Assembly: GCA_018003315.1 (NCBI GenBank)
Contig: JAGNEJ010000047.1
Coordinates: 1-37,017, forward strand
Direction: 5' to 3'
Length of the DNA: 37,017 nt
Origin: Verrucomicrobiales bacterium
GTDB lineage: Bacteria; Verrucomicrobiota; Verrucomicrobiia; Verrucomicrobiales; V1-33
A program made the translations under genes and the position numbers. The notes beneath the pieces are model-generated. The model was not told where the DNA came from. It saw only the letters and a program-made list of their open reading frames with translations, and did no database searches. This document shows, one piece after another, positions 29,649-37,017 of this stretch; position 1 is the stretch's first letter, and every line of letters begins with the position of its first letter.

Positions 29649-31081
29649 ATTGAGTTTAAGAAACTCTGGGAAACCAAAAACAAGGCTAACCAGATCGTCG
29701 TAAAGGCCAAACGTGACGATCCCAAGGACGACAAACAGACCGCCGATGCGGATGGCAATCTTTACGGAACGCCACGCTATCTGCTCTACGTCACCGCCGA
29801 TCCGACCGACAGCAAGTATCACGTTTCGCTGGATTGCGACCTTGGCGGCATGAGAGACCAATTTGTGTGTGCTGCATACAGCGGAGGCAGCAAAATCAGC
29901 GGCACCGACAAGGCTTTCCCCGCTGCTGCAGATCAGCCAGCAGACATGTTGATTCCAGCCACTGGCTCAGCACAGAGCGGCCAAGACTTTGTGATCAAAT
30001 TGGCATTTGATACGAACAAGAACGGTCTCATCGACGGGAGCGAGACGACGATTGACCTTACGGCGGCGAAGAGCGAAACGGGATCGCCAGCGCCGCCGAT
30101 GGTTCGCGGATTCAGTGTTGCCGCGGTCAATGCGGCGAAGGCAACAATCGAAGGCCAAGCCAACGGTTCAGGGTTCACTGGTTGGAAACCGAACTTCCTG
30201 GGCGCTTGGTTTGTGCCAAATGCTCAGGCTTTGGAGAAGCTGTTCTACGATGGAGCCACTGGCGGTATGGTGCAAGACTACCAGCCCACAACCACGCTCG
30301 GTGCAGCGAGTCTGAATGCTTTTGGGCCACCCGGCGACTTCAACGAATGGTTAACCCATCACGCAGGCTCCAACTTCAACGCAGACGGCGTGACCACTGT
30401 GCAGCACTACAAGTGGAACGATCAAACGCGCATCTCTAACCTGATCGCGAACTCATCACCACTGAGTCTGTTAAAGAGCAACAGCACCATCACAGCACAA
30501 ATGACGACTGTGACGGATGCGACAGTAGAGAACTTTAAGCAGTCCAGTGTTCCAGTCGGCCAGTCGCAAACTTTCCCATCAGGCACCGCTGGTTACGAGT
30601 TGCAGCCAGTGTTAGCAGGCTTGGGAGCGCCACATTCATCACCAGCGTGGGTTCCCAAGCAAACCTTGCTTGTTGGCGATCAAGATGGCTATGCGGGTGC
30701 AATACCAGATGATGCTTTCGGCACCGTCGGACGGTCACGGTTCATCAACGGCGAGTATCGGTTCATCGTGAAGAAAGAAGCTCGAACCCAAACAATCTCC
30801 CACATGGTTGCGCCAGATTGGTGGGAATATGAATACGTCCCATACACCGCAGTTGTTGTTTACCTGCGGGTTAGCGGTAGCTCATTAGACCTCTACGACT
30901 TTAATCACAACTCTCCGGGTCTGAGCGTTCCTGCTGCCATCACTCAACTGAGCTACGGCAACGGCGGTTATGGCCGCACGAACGGAGTCATTTTCAGGGC
31001 TACCGTTGACATCCTCAAGGATTACGAAGTGAAGGAAATACGCCTGCCCTGAAGCCAACTGCCAACATTTAATTTTAATTC

Positions 31082-32140
31082 ATGAAACCACACACCATCT
31101 TTCTGAGAGTGCTTTTCTTCCTGATGACCGTTCTTCTCAGCCCGGTCGTCCAAGCGAAGATTGCCGAGGAAAACCAGCGGAAGCTCGACGTGTTGAGCGA
31201 AATGACGGACACTCTGAAAACGAAGGGAATCCCCGGGTTGCTTGCCGACAGCGGCGAACGTCATTGGGTGGCCCCCAAGATGTTTTCAGCCTGGTTCATC
31301 GCCAAGCTGCCGGATGATCCCGACGGCAACAAGCTCGTCGAACAGGCCAAAAGCGCTTTTGGTCACGAAATGGCGAGACAATTGACCCCATTGGCAAAGG
31401 TTGTGAGAGGGACGAAGGAGGCCGCCATCCTGGAAAAGCAAAGCGACATCCTCTTTGCTGTGCTCGCATGGCTGGGGACAGAAACCGCATATGCTAACAT
31501 GCTTCTGCAACAGCGCGCCGACGACATAGCCAGCATCGCGGCGACCAAGTTGATGTGCGACATCAACTACCCGCTGGAGAAGGCAAGCAAGGCCATGAAG
31601 CGGTTCGATAGTCAAAACTGGGGAAGTCCGGAGCGGAGTCGCCAAGTGCTCTTTGAGGAATCTGGAGGAAAGCACTTCTTAGCCGATGGTGCCGCCACCA
31701 CTGAGGAGAAGTTGGACCGCGAGTTCCGAGAAGGCGTTGATTTGGTGATCAAACTCGGATCCATCGCAGGCCGCCTTGATCTCGAAATCTTCACTCGCGA
31801 GGACTTTGCCCAAGGAGAGTCGGTGATGGACTTGGAGAGAACATGGAGCAAACGGGCACATATCAATTTTGCTGAGAGAGGGTTCGGGTCAGTGAATCTG
31901 AGGAACCTTGCTACCATGCATGAGTTTCGAACACGTTATGGCAAGCTTCCAACTCAGCCTGTGAGCTATCAACCCAAGCCAGGGGAAAGCAAAATTGCGG
32001 CAGCATTCAAGGAACTGAGTTGGGAGAACCCATACGGAATCGGTGGTGCTGCCGACACCTTCGAAGCCTATCTTGACGGTCGCCTCGTGGATGAAGTATT
32101 CCGAGCGACAGATCGCCGCTTCAACCCAAACGCCAAGTGA
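31082..32140 (+). CDS. Secreted protein of unknown function, partner of tail A
   Basis: The product has 352 residues from ATG 31082. It has a clear signal peptide (MKPHTIFLRVLFFLMTVLLS, cleavage near VVQA) and then a soluble, mostly helical, charged protein ('EENQRKLDVLSEMTDTLKTK', 'KSAFGHEMARQLTPLAKVV', 'ATTEEKLDREFREGVDLVIK'). No recognised catalytic motif is present. It starts 29 bp after the tail-A protein with no terminator between, so the two are probably co-transcribed. By analogy with head-tail-partner loci it could be a protective or accessory partner, but that is inference. Codon use is more AT-rich than in the housekeeping genes of the window. Confidence 0.75.
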   Translation: MKPHTIFLRVLFFLMTVLLSPVVQAKIAEENQRKLDVLSEMTDTLKTKGIPGLLADSGERHWVAPKMFSAWFIAKLPDDPDGNKLVEQAKSAFGHEMARQLTPLAKVVRGTKEAAILEKQSDILFAVLAWLGTETAYANMLLQQRADDIASIAATKLMCDINYPLEKASKAMKRFDSQNWGSPERSRQVLFEESGGKHFLADGAATTEEKLDREFREGVDLVIKLGSIAGRLDLEIFTREDFAQGESVMDLERTWSKRAHINFAERGFGSVNLRNLATMHEFRTRYGKLPTQPVSYQPKPGESKIAAAFKELSWENPYGIGGAADTFEAYLDGRLVDEVFRATDRRFNPNAK

Positions 32141-32156
32141 AACCACCGGGTCCCCT

Positions 32157-32203
32157 GCCTGCAACGCCTCTCCCCACCCCTGCCCGTGCCTGAGCTTGGC
32201 ATT
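32157..32203 (+). repeat. Junction element, copy A (47 bp)
   Basis: This segment begins 16 bp after the stop of the secreted partner gene and matches 36448-36494 at 40 of 47 positions. The core reads CGTGCCTGAGCT. In copy B the same element leads directly into a headless tail-like coding stretch. A shared sequence at the ends of two cassettes suggests a recombination junction or the remains of a common ancestor. Confidence 0.65.
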
Positions 32204-32293
32204 ATGCGGCTGAGCGTTGCGGCCTTCGTGAGTCGTTCGCTTCGATGATGCGTTGAGGACTGCGAGAGTCGTTCATGGTCAGGCCGCATAATG
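32200..32293. repeat. Inverted repeat with internal direct repeats
   Basis: Perfect 11 bp inverted arms, CATTATGCGGC (32200-32210) and GCCGCATAATG (32283-32293), enclose about 72 bp. Inside are two similar direct repeats of roughly 27 bp, each starting GCGTTG(C/A)GG and ending GAGTCGTTC. The element lies directly against junction element A. It could be a small non-autonomous mobile element, but no target duplication was recognised. The rest of the 516 bp gap (32294-32656) holds no protein-like frame. Confidence 0.6.
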
Positions 32294-32656
32294 AAACGCA
32301 GCAGGCAACAGGCCCCCGTTCGGCTCTGTGTCGTCTGTCATTCTGGCAATGTCTAGGGTTCGCCCCACAAGCCGGGCTCGTCCCTCGCGTCCCACCCCCC
32401 TGCGGCCTGTGGCTGGCGGCAAGGGCCGCCTCCCCGGCCTCGTGCTGCGCACTACCGCCAGCCACCAGCCGCAGCCAATCCATTGTTTTTGAAGCTCCGC
32501 ACCCACGGGTCGCCACGCTTCGCGTAACGGCCCGTTCTCCTGCCTCCTGCTCGCGACCGCCTCCCGTATCGACCTCGATTGCGGCGCACCATTCGGTGAG
32601 GTTTCTGCCGTGTCTTTGGCATAGACTACCCTCAAACATGGTTTGGTCATCCATTC

Positions 32657-33262
32657 ATGCCAGAGATCGACGGCAGGACCCTGGATCACGGGACAAGCGA
32701 ACAGGTCCGGATTTCGGCCGTGCGCAGGGTGCGGGAGGACGGGTAGAAACGGAGCGCAGTCATGAAGTCGCTCGGCCTGTGCCGCACCACCATTTGCCGC
32801 TGGACGGCTTGGCTGCGAGCCTATGAAAAAGGCGGAGTCGATGGGCTCAAATCAAGCATGGCAGAGGGCGCGCAACCCAAATTCACCGACAAACAAAAGC
32901 AGAAGGTGCGGAGGTGGATCGTGGGGAAGGACCCACGCCAGGACGGATTTGATTTCGCACTCTGGACGCGAGCGATCGTAGCCGAAATGATCGGGAAGAA
33001 ATTCGGCATCGCACTGGGACTCACGGAAGTCGGCAAACAGCGGGCCAGTCTGGACATCACTGCGCAGAAACCGTTGCGCCGGGCTGATGAGCGCGACCCG
33101 CAGGCGGTGGACGAATGGCGCAGCAGGGCCGATCCAAAACTCAGAAAACGGGCCAAACGCCTCGGAGCGTCGATCATTTTCCCGGATGAGGCCGGGTTCA
33201 CCTCGGAGCCGAGCCTGAAGCGATGGGATGGCTCTGATGCTGAAAAACGATTCCACGATTGA
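32657..33262 (+). pseudogene. IS630-type transposase relic (nonsense codon and truncated)
   Basis: From ATG 32657 one frame reads 29 codons (MPEIDGRTLDHGTSEQVRIS...VREDG), then an in-frame TAG at 32744, then continues KRSAVMKSLGLCRTTICRWT. This is the helix-turn-helix start of IS630-type transposases. 'GGVDGLKSSMAEGAQPKFTD' and 'SIIFPDEAGFTSE' follow, the latter being the region of the second catalytic acid (xxDExG). The normal continuation after DEAG is missing. Instead the frame enters the repeat unit at about 33182 and ends with EPSLKRWDGSDAEKRFHD. The element is therefore dead twice over. An ATG at 32762 could express a 166-residue fragment. Confidence 0.75.
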
Positions 33263-34867
33263 GGCAATGCGCAGCCACTTGCTTTCCCCCGCCTTCCGTG
33301 CTATCTCATAACAAAATCCCGCCGCCACCTATGCTCGCCGTTCTCCGTTCTCCGTTCGATCACGGGCGTTTTGACACTGGCTGCGGGTGGGTGCCACCTG
33401 CCAGCGGACGATTCCTTTTCTGCGCAGTTGGTGCAGGAGCCGGATGGCCGCCACTTCCTGACATTTCCCACCGTGCGGGGCCAGTTTTATACCGTTGAAC
33501 AATCGCCAGACGGCGCGGTTTTTGCCCCGGCTCCGGGGGGATTTTTCTACGGAATCGGTGAGGAACTGCGTTACTGTTTTCTCCACGGCCAGCCGCCTCC
33601 GCCGCCTCCACAGCCACCGGGCGGAACTCCGCCGCCCAACTGGGGGAACCCGCAGACAAAACCCTCCCGCTTTGTCAGTGCCGACTTGTATTTTTCCGCC
33701 GCAGGCGGCGGAACAACATCCGTCAACCGCAACGATGCCGCCGCAACTCCGGATCACTGGCGCAAGTTGCTGGAGGGGACGTTCCCCCCGGCCCCGGCCG
33801 GGCAATCGCGCCTGCTGGGGTTTTCCGTGGAGGACCCGGACGCCCGCTACGATTTCCTGCTCAATCTGCTCCACGTTCCCGCGGAGCAATTCCCGGGCGA
33901 CCTGTCCGATCCGCCCGTCCTGCCGCGCCATCTGCGCGAGGCGCAGTTGTTGGAGGAAAACCTGCCGCGCATCGTGGGCGAACTGACCCGCCCCGCAGGC
34001 ACCTCTGCGTCCCAGGCGCTTTCCAGCCCCAAGCGCCTGCTGCGGGTGCGCCGCCAGCAGATCGACACCAACGGCAACGGGTTGTTCGATGATTTTGAGC
34101 TCGTCCACGGCTTTAGCGCCTTTGCCGCGGAAGGCCAAAGCGGCTACGCAGCCCCCAGTGCCGACCCTGACCACGACGGTCTGACCAACACCGAGGAACA
34201 GAGCCTCGGCACCAGCCCGCAGAACTCGGACACCGATTTCGATGGTTCACCCGACGGCGAAGAAGCGCGTGAGGGAACCGATCCGAAGTCTAACCAGTCT
34301 TTTCCACCGCGGCTGGTGATGGTGACCAACGGACTCATGTATGATTTCTACGGCGTTTGTCAGGAGGCAACATTTGCGGGTTACGGTTCATTGGACGCCT
34401 GGGGATCTTGGGCTGGCGCAGGCACCACATGGTTGCCTCTCGCCGCACCACTCGCCTATACCGGCTTAAGCAGTCTCTTGGAAACGGAGATCACCCTCCC
34501 TGCCGCCCCCCCAGCCGGTGCTGAGCGGGTCACTGCCGATTGTTCGGATCTCATAGCCTACGGCAGGGCATCCACCTCCCTTCTTAATGGAATTCATCCC
34601 TATACATCCGCAAATTTGCAGCACTTGGCTATCTGGCTCCAAATCGCACCCGTCCCCGCTGCCCCCATCACCAGAACATTCCTGCGCATTACCGAGCGAG
34701 CCACTTCCGCTGCACCGGAACCCACCGTCTCGGCCGAAGCCGTTACCGCCACCTTTCCGACCGATGCTCCCTCCACACATTCCAACCGAATCGACCTCCT
34801 GCCCGCGATTTCAGCCGACGGTCCAGAGGATGATTACTGGGAACAGGTGTCCGTCCGCCTCCTCCCG
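33182..34867 (+). repeat. Copy 2 of the 1.7 kb duplicated unit
   Basis: Counterpart of 27887-29648. The offset is 5295 bases at the left and 5219 at the right; the difference is explained by 11 fewer heptamer units and one extra base before the tract. Its left boundary lies inside the transposase relic, and its right boundary at 34867 is where tail B begins. Confidence 0.9.
33340..33353 (+). repeat. Heptanucleotide tract, copy 2: (GTTCTCC)2
   Basis: Two units lie between ATG 33331 and the long frame. With one unit (or four) the ATG would read MLAVLRSITGVLTLAAGGC, a compact lipoprotein signal peptide. With two it is out of frame. This position shows that the tract lies inside what should be the signal-peptide coding region. 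Confidence 0.8.
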
Positions 34868-35950
34868 GTGGAGATTATCCTCGACAGCAACAACATCGCC
34901 TACAAACCCGACATCGAAGCACTCGGCGTCAGCAACTACGTCACGAACAACGAGCTGCCTGCTACGAGCCAGTTCAACGACACCAATCCCGACCCTGAAA
35001 ACTTCCGGCTGCAAGCCAGACTGCCGAACGCAACGACGAACTCGATTGTGATGAAGTTGGAGGTGAAACGTGATGGTGCAGTCGTCTCCACCACCAACCA
35101 TACGCTCGACAAGAAGGACGGCGACTTTGTGCGCGGCCAGTTCTTGCGCCTTGTGACCGATACCGACGATGATGCTGTCTCTGGCGATCAAACCATCCTG
35201 GTGAAGCTCGGCGACAAAATCAAAGCCAGCTACGACCTGGGAGGTGGCAAGGTCGAACAAGAAATCCAAGTGGGACGTCCATCAAGCGAGGACAACAACG
35301 AGGCGGATAAACCGTGGAAGCACGACATCCGTGAAGTTAAAATGCGCTTCGTAGTGTTCCAGAACGCCGCAGGCCAGCCCTGCGTAAATCAAGCGAGCAT
35401 AAACAAAGATATAGATGACGCTAATGAGCGGCTTGCTCAGGCCGGGCTTCGAATCAAAGCCACATTTGATCTTGGAAATGGAGGGTATCCAATCCCCCAG
35501 TCGTTGCAGGATGGTTATGATGGATCACCCAGCGTGATCAACTTGCCCACGGCTGATGAACGTGCAGTCACTGAGAAGAAGGATGGAGATGCAAACACAG
35601 TGGATGTGTTTTATGTCGAGAAAATGAACACTAACGGGGGGCGAGGAACATCGTTTCCGGCCGCCCGCAACAGCACAGGCGATCAACGGTATAGCAACTG
35701 GATGGTGATCTCTGCAACAGCATCGGGTGGGGGCGATCCCTTCAACATGGTGCATGAGCTTCTGCACGTATTGCTCAATAGCCCTCACCGAAACGGTGAA
35801 CCTGCAACAGCAGTGTTCAAAGGTGGAACCTCACTCAACAAGGCTGTGGGCGGGACAAAGCGGATCGGCCCATATCCCGATGCTTCTACATCAGGGGTTG
35901 GACAGAGCGACACCACCACCATTCGGCAAAACGCGGAGACACTGCCATGA
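33371..35950 (+). CDS. Secreted modular protein, copy 2: constant head with HELLH peptidase-like tail B
   Basis: The product has 859 residues from TTG 33371; the natural start is probably ATG 33331, out of frame as sequenced. The head (about 1-498) is nearly identical to copy 1, including the proline run and three calcium-type loops. Upstream of the head, 'GVLTLAAGGC' resembles a lipobox. Tail B (about 499-859) shares nothing obvious with tail A. It contains HELLHVLLNSPH at about 795-806, a zinc-metallopeptidase HExxH motif with a further His 6 residues after the second; strict metzincins have 5. It is preceded by 'VDVFYVEKMN' and 'NWMVISATASGGGDPFNMV', a context that fits metallopeptidases. 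The stop overlaps the ATG of the next gene (ATGA), so translation is coupled. A surface-anchored or released peptidase is my best guess. Confidence 0.75.
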   Translation: MTLAAGGCHLPADDSFSAQLVQEPDGRHFLTFPTVRGQFYTVEQSPDGAVFAPAPGGFFYGIGEELRYCFLHGQPPPPPPQPPGGTPPPNWGNPQTKPSRFVSADLYFSAAGGGTTSVNRNDAAATPDHWRKLLEGTFPPAPAGQSRLLGFSVEDPDARYDFLLNLLHVPAEQFPGDLSDPPVLPRHLREAQLLEENLPRIVGELTRPAGTSASQALSSPKRLLRVRRQQIDTNGNGLFDDFELVHGFSAFAAEGQSGYAAPSADPDHDGLTNTEEQSLGTSPQNSDTDFDGSPDGEEAREGTDPKSNQSFPPRLVMVTNGLMYDFYGVCQEATFAGYGSLDAWGSWAGAGTTWLPLAAPLAYTGLSSLLETEITLPAAPPAGAERVTADCSDLIAYGRASTSLLNGIHPYTSANLQHLAIWLQIAPVPAAPITRTFLRITERATSAAPEPTVSAEAVTATFPTDAPSTHSNRIDLLPAISADGPEDDYWEQVSVRLLPVEIILDSNNIAYKPDIEALGVSNYVTNNELPATSQFNDTNPDPENFRLQARLPNATTNSIVMKLEVKRDGAVVSTTNHTLDKKDGDFVRGQFLRLVTDTDDDAVSGDQTILVKLGDKIKASYDLGGGKVEQEIQVGRPSSEDNNEADKPWKHDIREVKMRFVVFQNAAGQPCVNQASINKDIDDANERLAQAGLRIKATFDLGNGGYPIPQSLQDGYDGSPSVINLPTADERAVTEKKDGDANTVDVFYVEKMNTNGGRGTSFPAARNSTGDQRYSNWMVISATASGGGDPFNMVHELLHVLLNSPHRNGEPATAVFKGGTSLNKAVGGTKRIGPYPDASTSGVGQSDTTTIRQNAETLP

Positions 35951-36402
35951 AAACATCAACTTCGATTCAAGCCATTGTGTTGATTTGCTTGTCTTCATGC
36001 GGCCCTGAAGATGCGAATGATCGCAAGACAAGCACGCCAACACCTTCCAAGTCTGTGGAAGTGGCACAGAAGCCCACAGTCATCACGCCAAAGCCTGCGA
36101 CAGAAATCCCCAGGGTTGAGGTGCCGTCGTCTCCGAGTTCAATCGAGAAGCCGGAGAGCATTATGAAGAAACGAAAATCCTCCGACTTCGAGTCAGCGAG
36201 CAAACAGTTTGGAGAGCTTTTGCAGCAGAGCAGTATAGTAGGCAAACCCATCACAGAAGTGAAGGCGCTGTTGGGGCGGCCAGATGCGGAAACCGAAACC
36301 TCAATCTCATATCGGTTCGAGGCTGGTTATGGCGGCTGGGATTGGGTCTTAGATCACGACGGCAGGAATGTCCTTGGCTTCACCCGCAAAGGCGTCAACT
36401 AG
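35947..36402 (+). CDS. Small lipoprotein with BamE/SmpA-like domain, coupled to tail B
   Basis: The product has 151 residues. The start ATG overlaps the stop of the copy 2 gene by ATGA. A lipoprotein signal ends in the lipobox LSSC (MKTSTSIQAIVLICLSSC). A Pro/Lys/Glu/Thr-rich linker follows (about 20-70). The C-terminal part, 'SIVGKPITEVKALLGRPDAE' and 'TSISYRFEAGYGGWDWVLDH', fits the BamE/SmpA-type fold ('G(x)T(x)(x)EVxxLLGxPD'), a fold also found in protease-inhibitory and outer-membrane proteins. Coupling to a HELLH protein suggests it could restrain or chaperone that peptidase; this is inference. Confidence 0.8.
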   Translation: MKTSTSIQAIVLICLSSCGPEDANDRKTSTPTPSKSVEVAQKPTVITPKPATEIPRVEVPSSPSSIEKPESIMKKRKSSDFESASKQFGELLQQSSIVGKPITEVKALLGRPDAETETSISYRFEAGYGGWDWVLDHDGRNVLGFTRKGVN

Positions 36403-36447
36403 CTCAAGCGGCGTTCGTGAGCGTGGGGCGAGTGCAACGTCTCTCCG

Positions 36448-36494
36448 GCCTGCAACGGTTCTCCCCACCCCGCCGCGTGCCTGAGCTGGGCAAT
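36448..36494 (+). repeat. Junction element, copy B (47 bp)
   Basis: Matches 32157-32203 at 40 of 47 positions. It begins 45 bp after the lipoprotein stop. Its last bases already form the first codons of the headless tail (GTGCCTGAGCTGGGCAATGG). Confidence 0.65.
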
Positions 36495-36899
36495 GGACAG
36501 ATCGAATTTGGCAAGGACACGATCACTGCCGAGAAGCCCTATGAGTTTTGGGTCAATCATGATCGAGACATTGGGCACACAGTGGATGGAGATGATTGGG
36601 AGGAAGACGACGTGCAGGGAAATGAAACCTCTGAAACCTGGGACATCTTCGAGCCTGGTCTAAAGTGGCGGCGCGACTTAGAGGATGTCACACGAGTCTG
36701 GATTGACCTCAGTGGTTTTGGATCAGCGTTGAATACGCATGACGCAAACATCAAGCTGTATGCTCGCATGGAGCCAAGTGATGGCGATCCGCAGGTGACG
36801 CTTTACCAAGCAGTCGAAGCAGACGGTGGCCGCAAATATCTGACTGATAGTGATACCGGATACAGCCAGACGCAGATTTATTATGGCGAAGGTAACTGA
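36477..36899 (+). pseudogene. Headless tail-like fragment (orphan tail C)
   Basis: A frame of 140 codons from GTG 36477 has protein-like composition: PELGNGQIEFGKDTITAEKP, then 'YEFWVNHDRDIGHTVDGDDW', 'VTRVWIDLSGFG', 'NIKLYARMEPSDGDPQVTLY'. There is no signal peptide and no head region. The frame is open upstream to 36342 but that part overlaps the lipoprotein gene in another frame. It resembles the inside of a secreted, acidic modular protein of the same style as tails A and B, and it begins in the junction element. I read it as a displaced tail cassette without its own head, comparable to orphan tips in Rhs loci. It might instead be a small independent gene. Confidence 0.45.
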
Positions 36900-37017
36900 T
36901 TAGCACCCATTGGGCACCGGACGCTGGTCGTTGAAAAGTTCCGCGATGCCGGTGATGAGGCTTTCCGTTCGCAGTTTCATCGTTTCGGTCAGGCTCTTGA
37001 AGATCGCGAACATGGTC
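36900..37017 (-). CDS. C-terminal end of an unidentified gene (partial)
   Basis: On the minus strand the frame is open from the window edge to TAA at 36902-36900, about 38 codons: MFAIFKSLTETMKLRTESLI followed by TGIAELFNDQRPVPNGC. The composition is protein-like and the stop lies 1 nt beyond the orphan tail stop, so the two converge tightly. There is too little sequence to assign a family. Confidence 0.45.
   Translation of the reverse strand, partial: TMFAIFKSLTETMKLRTESLITGIAELFNDQRPVPNGC

Noticed and set aside
32275-32826. 183-codon plus-strand frame before the transposase relic
   Set aside because: Composition is Pro/Ser/Arg/Cys-rich without protein-like pattern, and it overlaps the better-supported IS630 frame.

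Overview
The window is a GC-rich chromosomal segment of about 37 kb. It most likely comes from a member of the Planctomycetota-Verrucomicrobiota-Chlamydiota group, and Verrucomicrobiota is my best guess. The grounds are a paired DUF1549/DUF1553 and DUF1501 operon, a secreted beta-propeller protein with a C-terminal laminin-like domain, weak or absent Shine-Dalgarno sequences, and a normal peptidoglycan gene set (PBP1C). This placement is an inference; no rRNA or other marker gene is present.

Positions 1-15100 look like ordinary, mostly housekeeping DNA. In order there is a GIDE-LemA fusion protein (cut by the window edge), a coiled-coil protein, a divergent Hsp33-type redox chaperone, phosphate acetyltransferase, a PQQ-like beta-propeller protein, MnmA, a TIGR01777-type epimerase, the DUF1501 and DUF1549/DUF1553 pair, TsaD, and a TatD-like hydrolase with a small upstream gene.

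Positions 15245-17063 hold a compact type II restriction-modification module: a GIY-YIG endonuclease overlapping a C5-cytosine methyltransferase. It has more AT-rich codon use than its neighbours. A hairpin-forming palindrome lies on one side and a gene relic resembling MCE/PqiB proteins on the other. Next come dnaJ and grpE, then pbpC and a very large thioester alpha-2-macroglobulin, which form the known PbpC-YfhM periplasmic defence and repair pair.

Positions 27500-37017 are accessory DNA and the most interesting part. Two copies of a 1.7 kb unit (27887-29648 and 33182-34867) each encode the same secreted, calcium-loop-containing N-terminal region. About 1.18 kb reads as identical between the copies. 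Each copy then switches abruptly, just after the residues LLP, to a completely different C-terminal tail. Each tail is followed closely by its own small secreted or lipoprotein gene. The second copy overlaps its partner by ATGA and its tail carries a HELLH zinc-peptidase motif. A third, headless tail lies at 36477-36899, and a shared 47 bp junction element precedes both the headless tail and the end of the first cassette. The natural ATG of both copies is separated from the reading frame by a heptanucleotide tandem repeat (13 units in copy 1, 2 units in copy 2). In both copies the repeat count puts the ATG out of frame. With other repeat counts the ATG would produce a clean signal peptide, and in copy 2 a lipoprotein signal. 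I interpret this as a candidate phase-variable, tail-switching surface or toxin-like system. Remnants of an IS630-type transposase and of a PIN-domain gene mark the past rearrangements.
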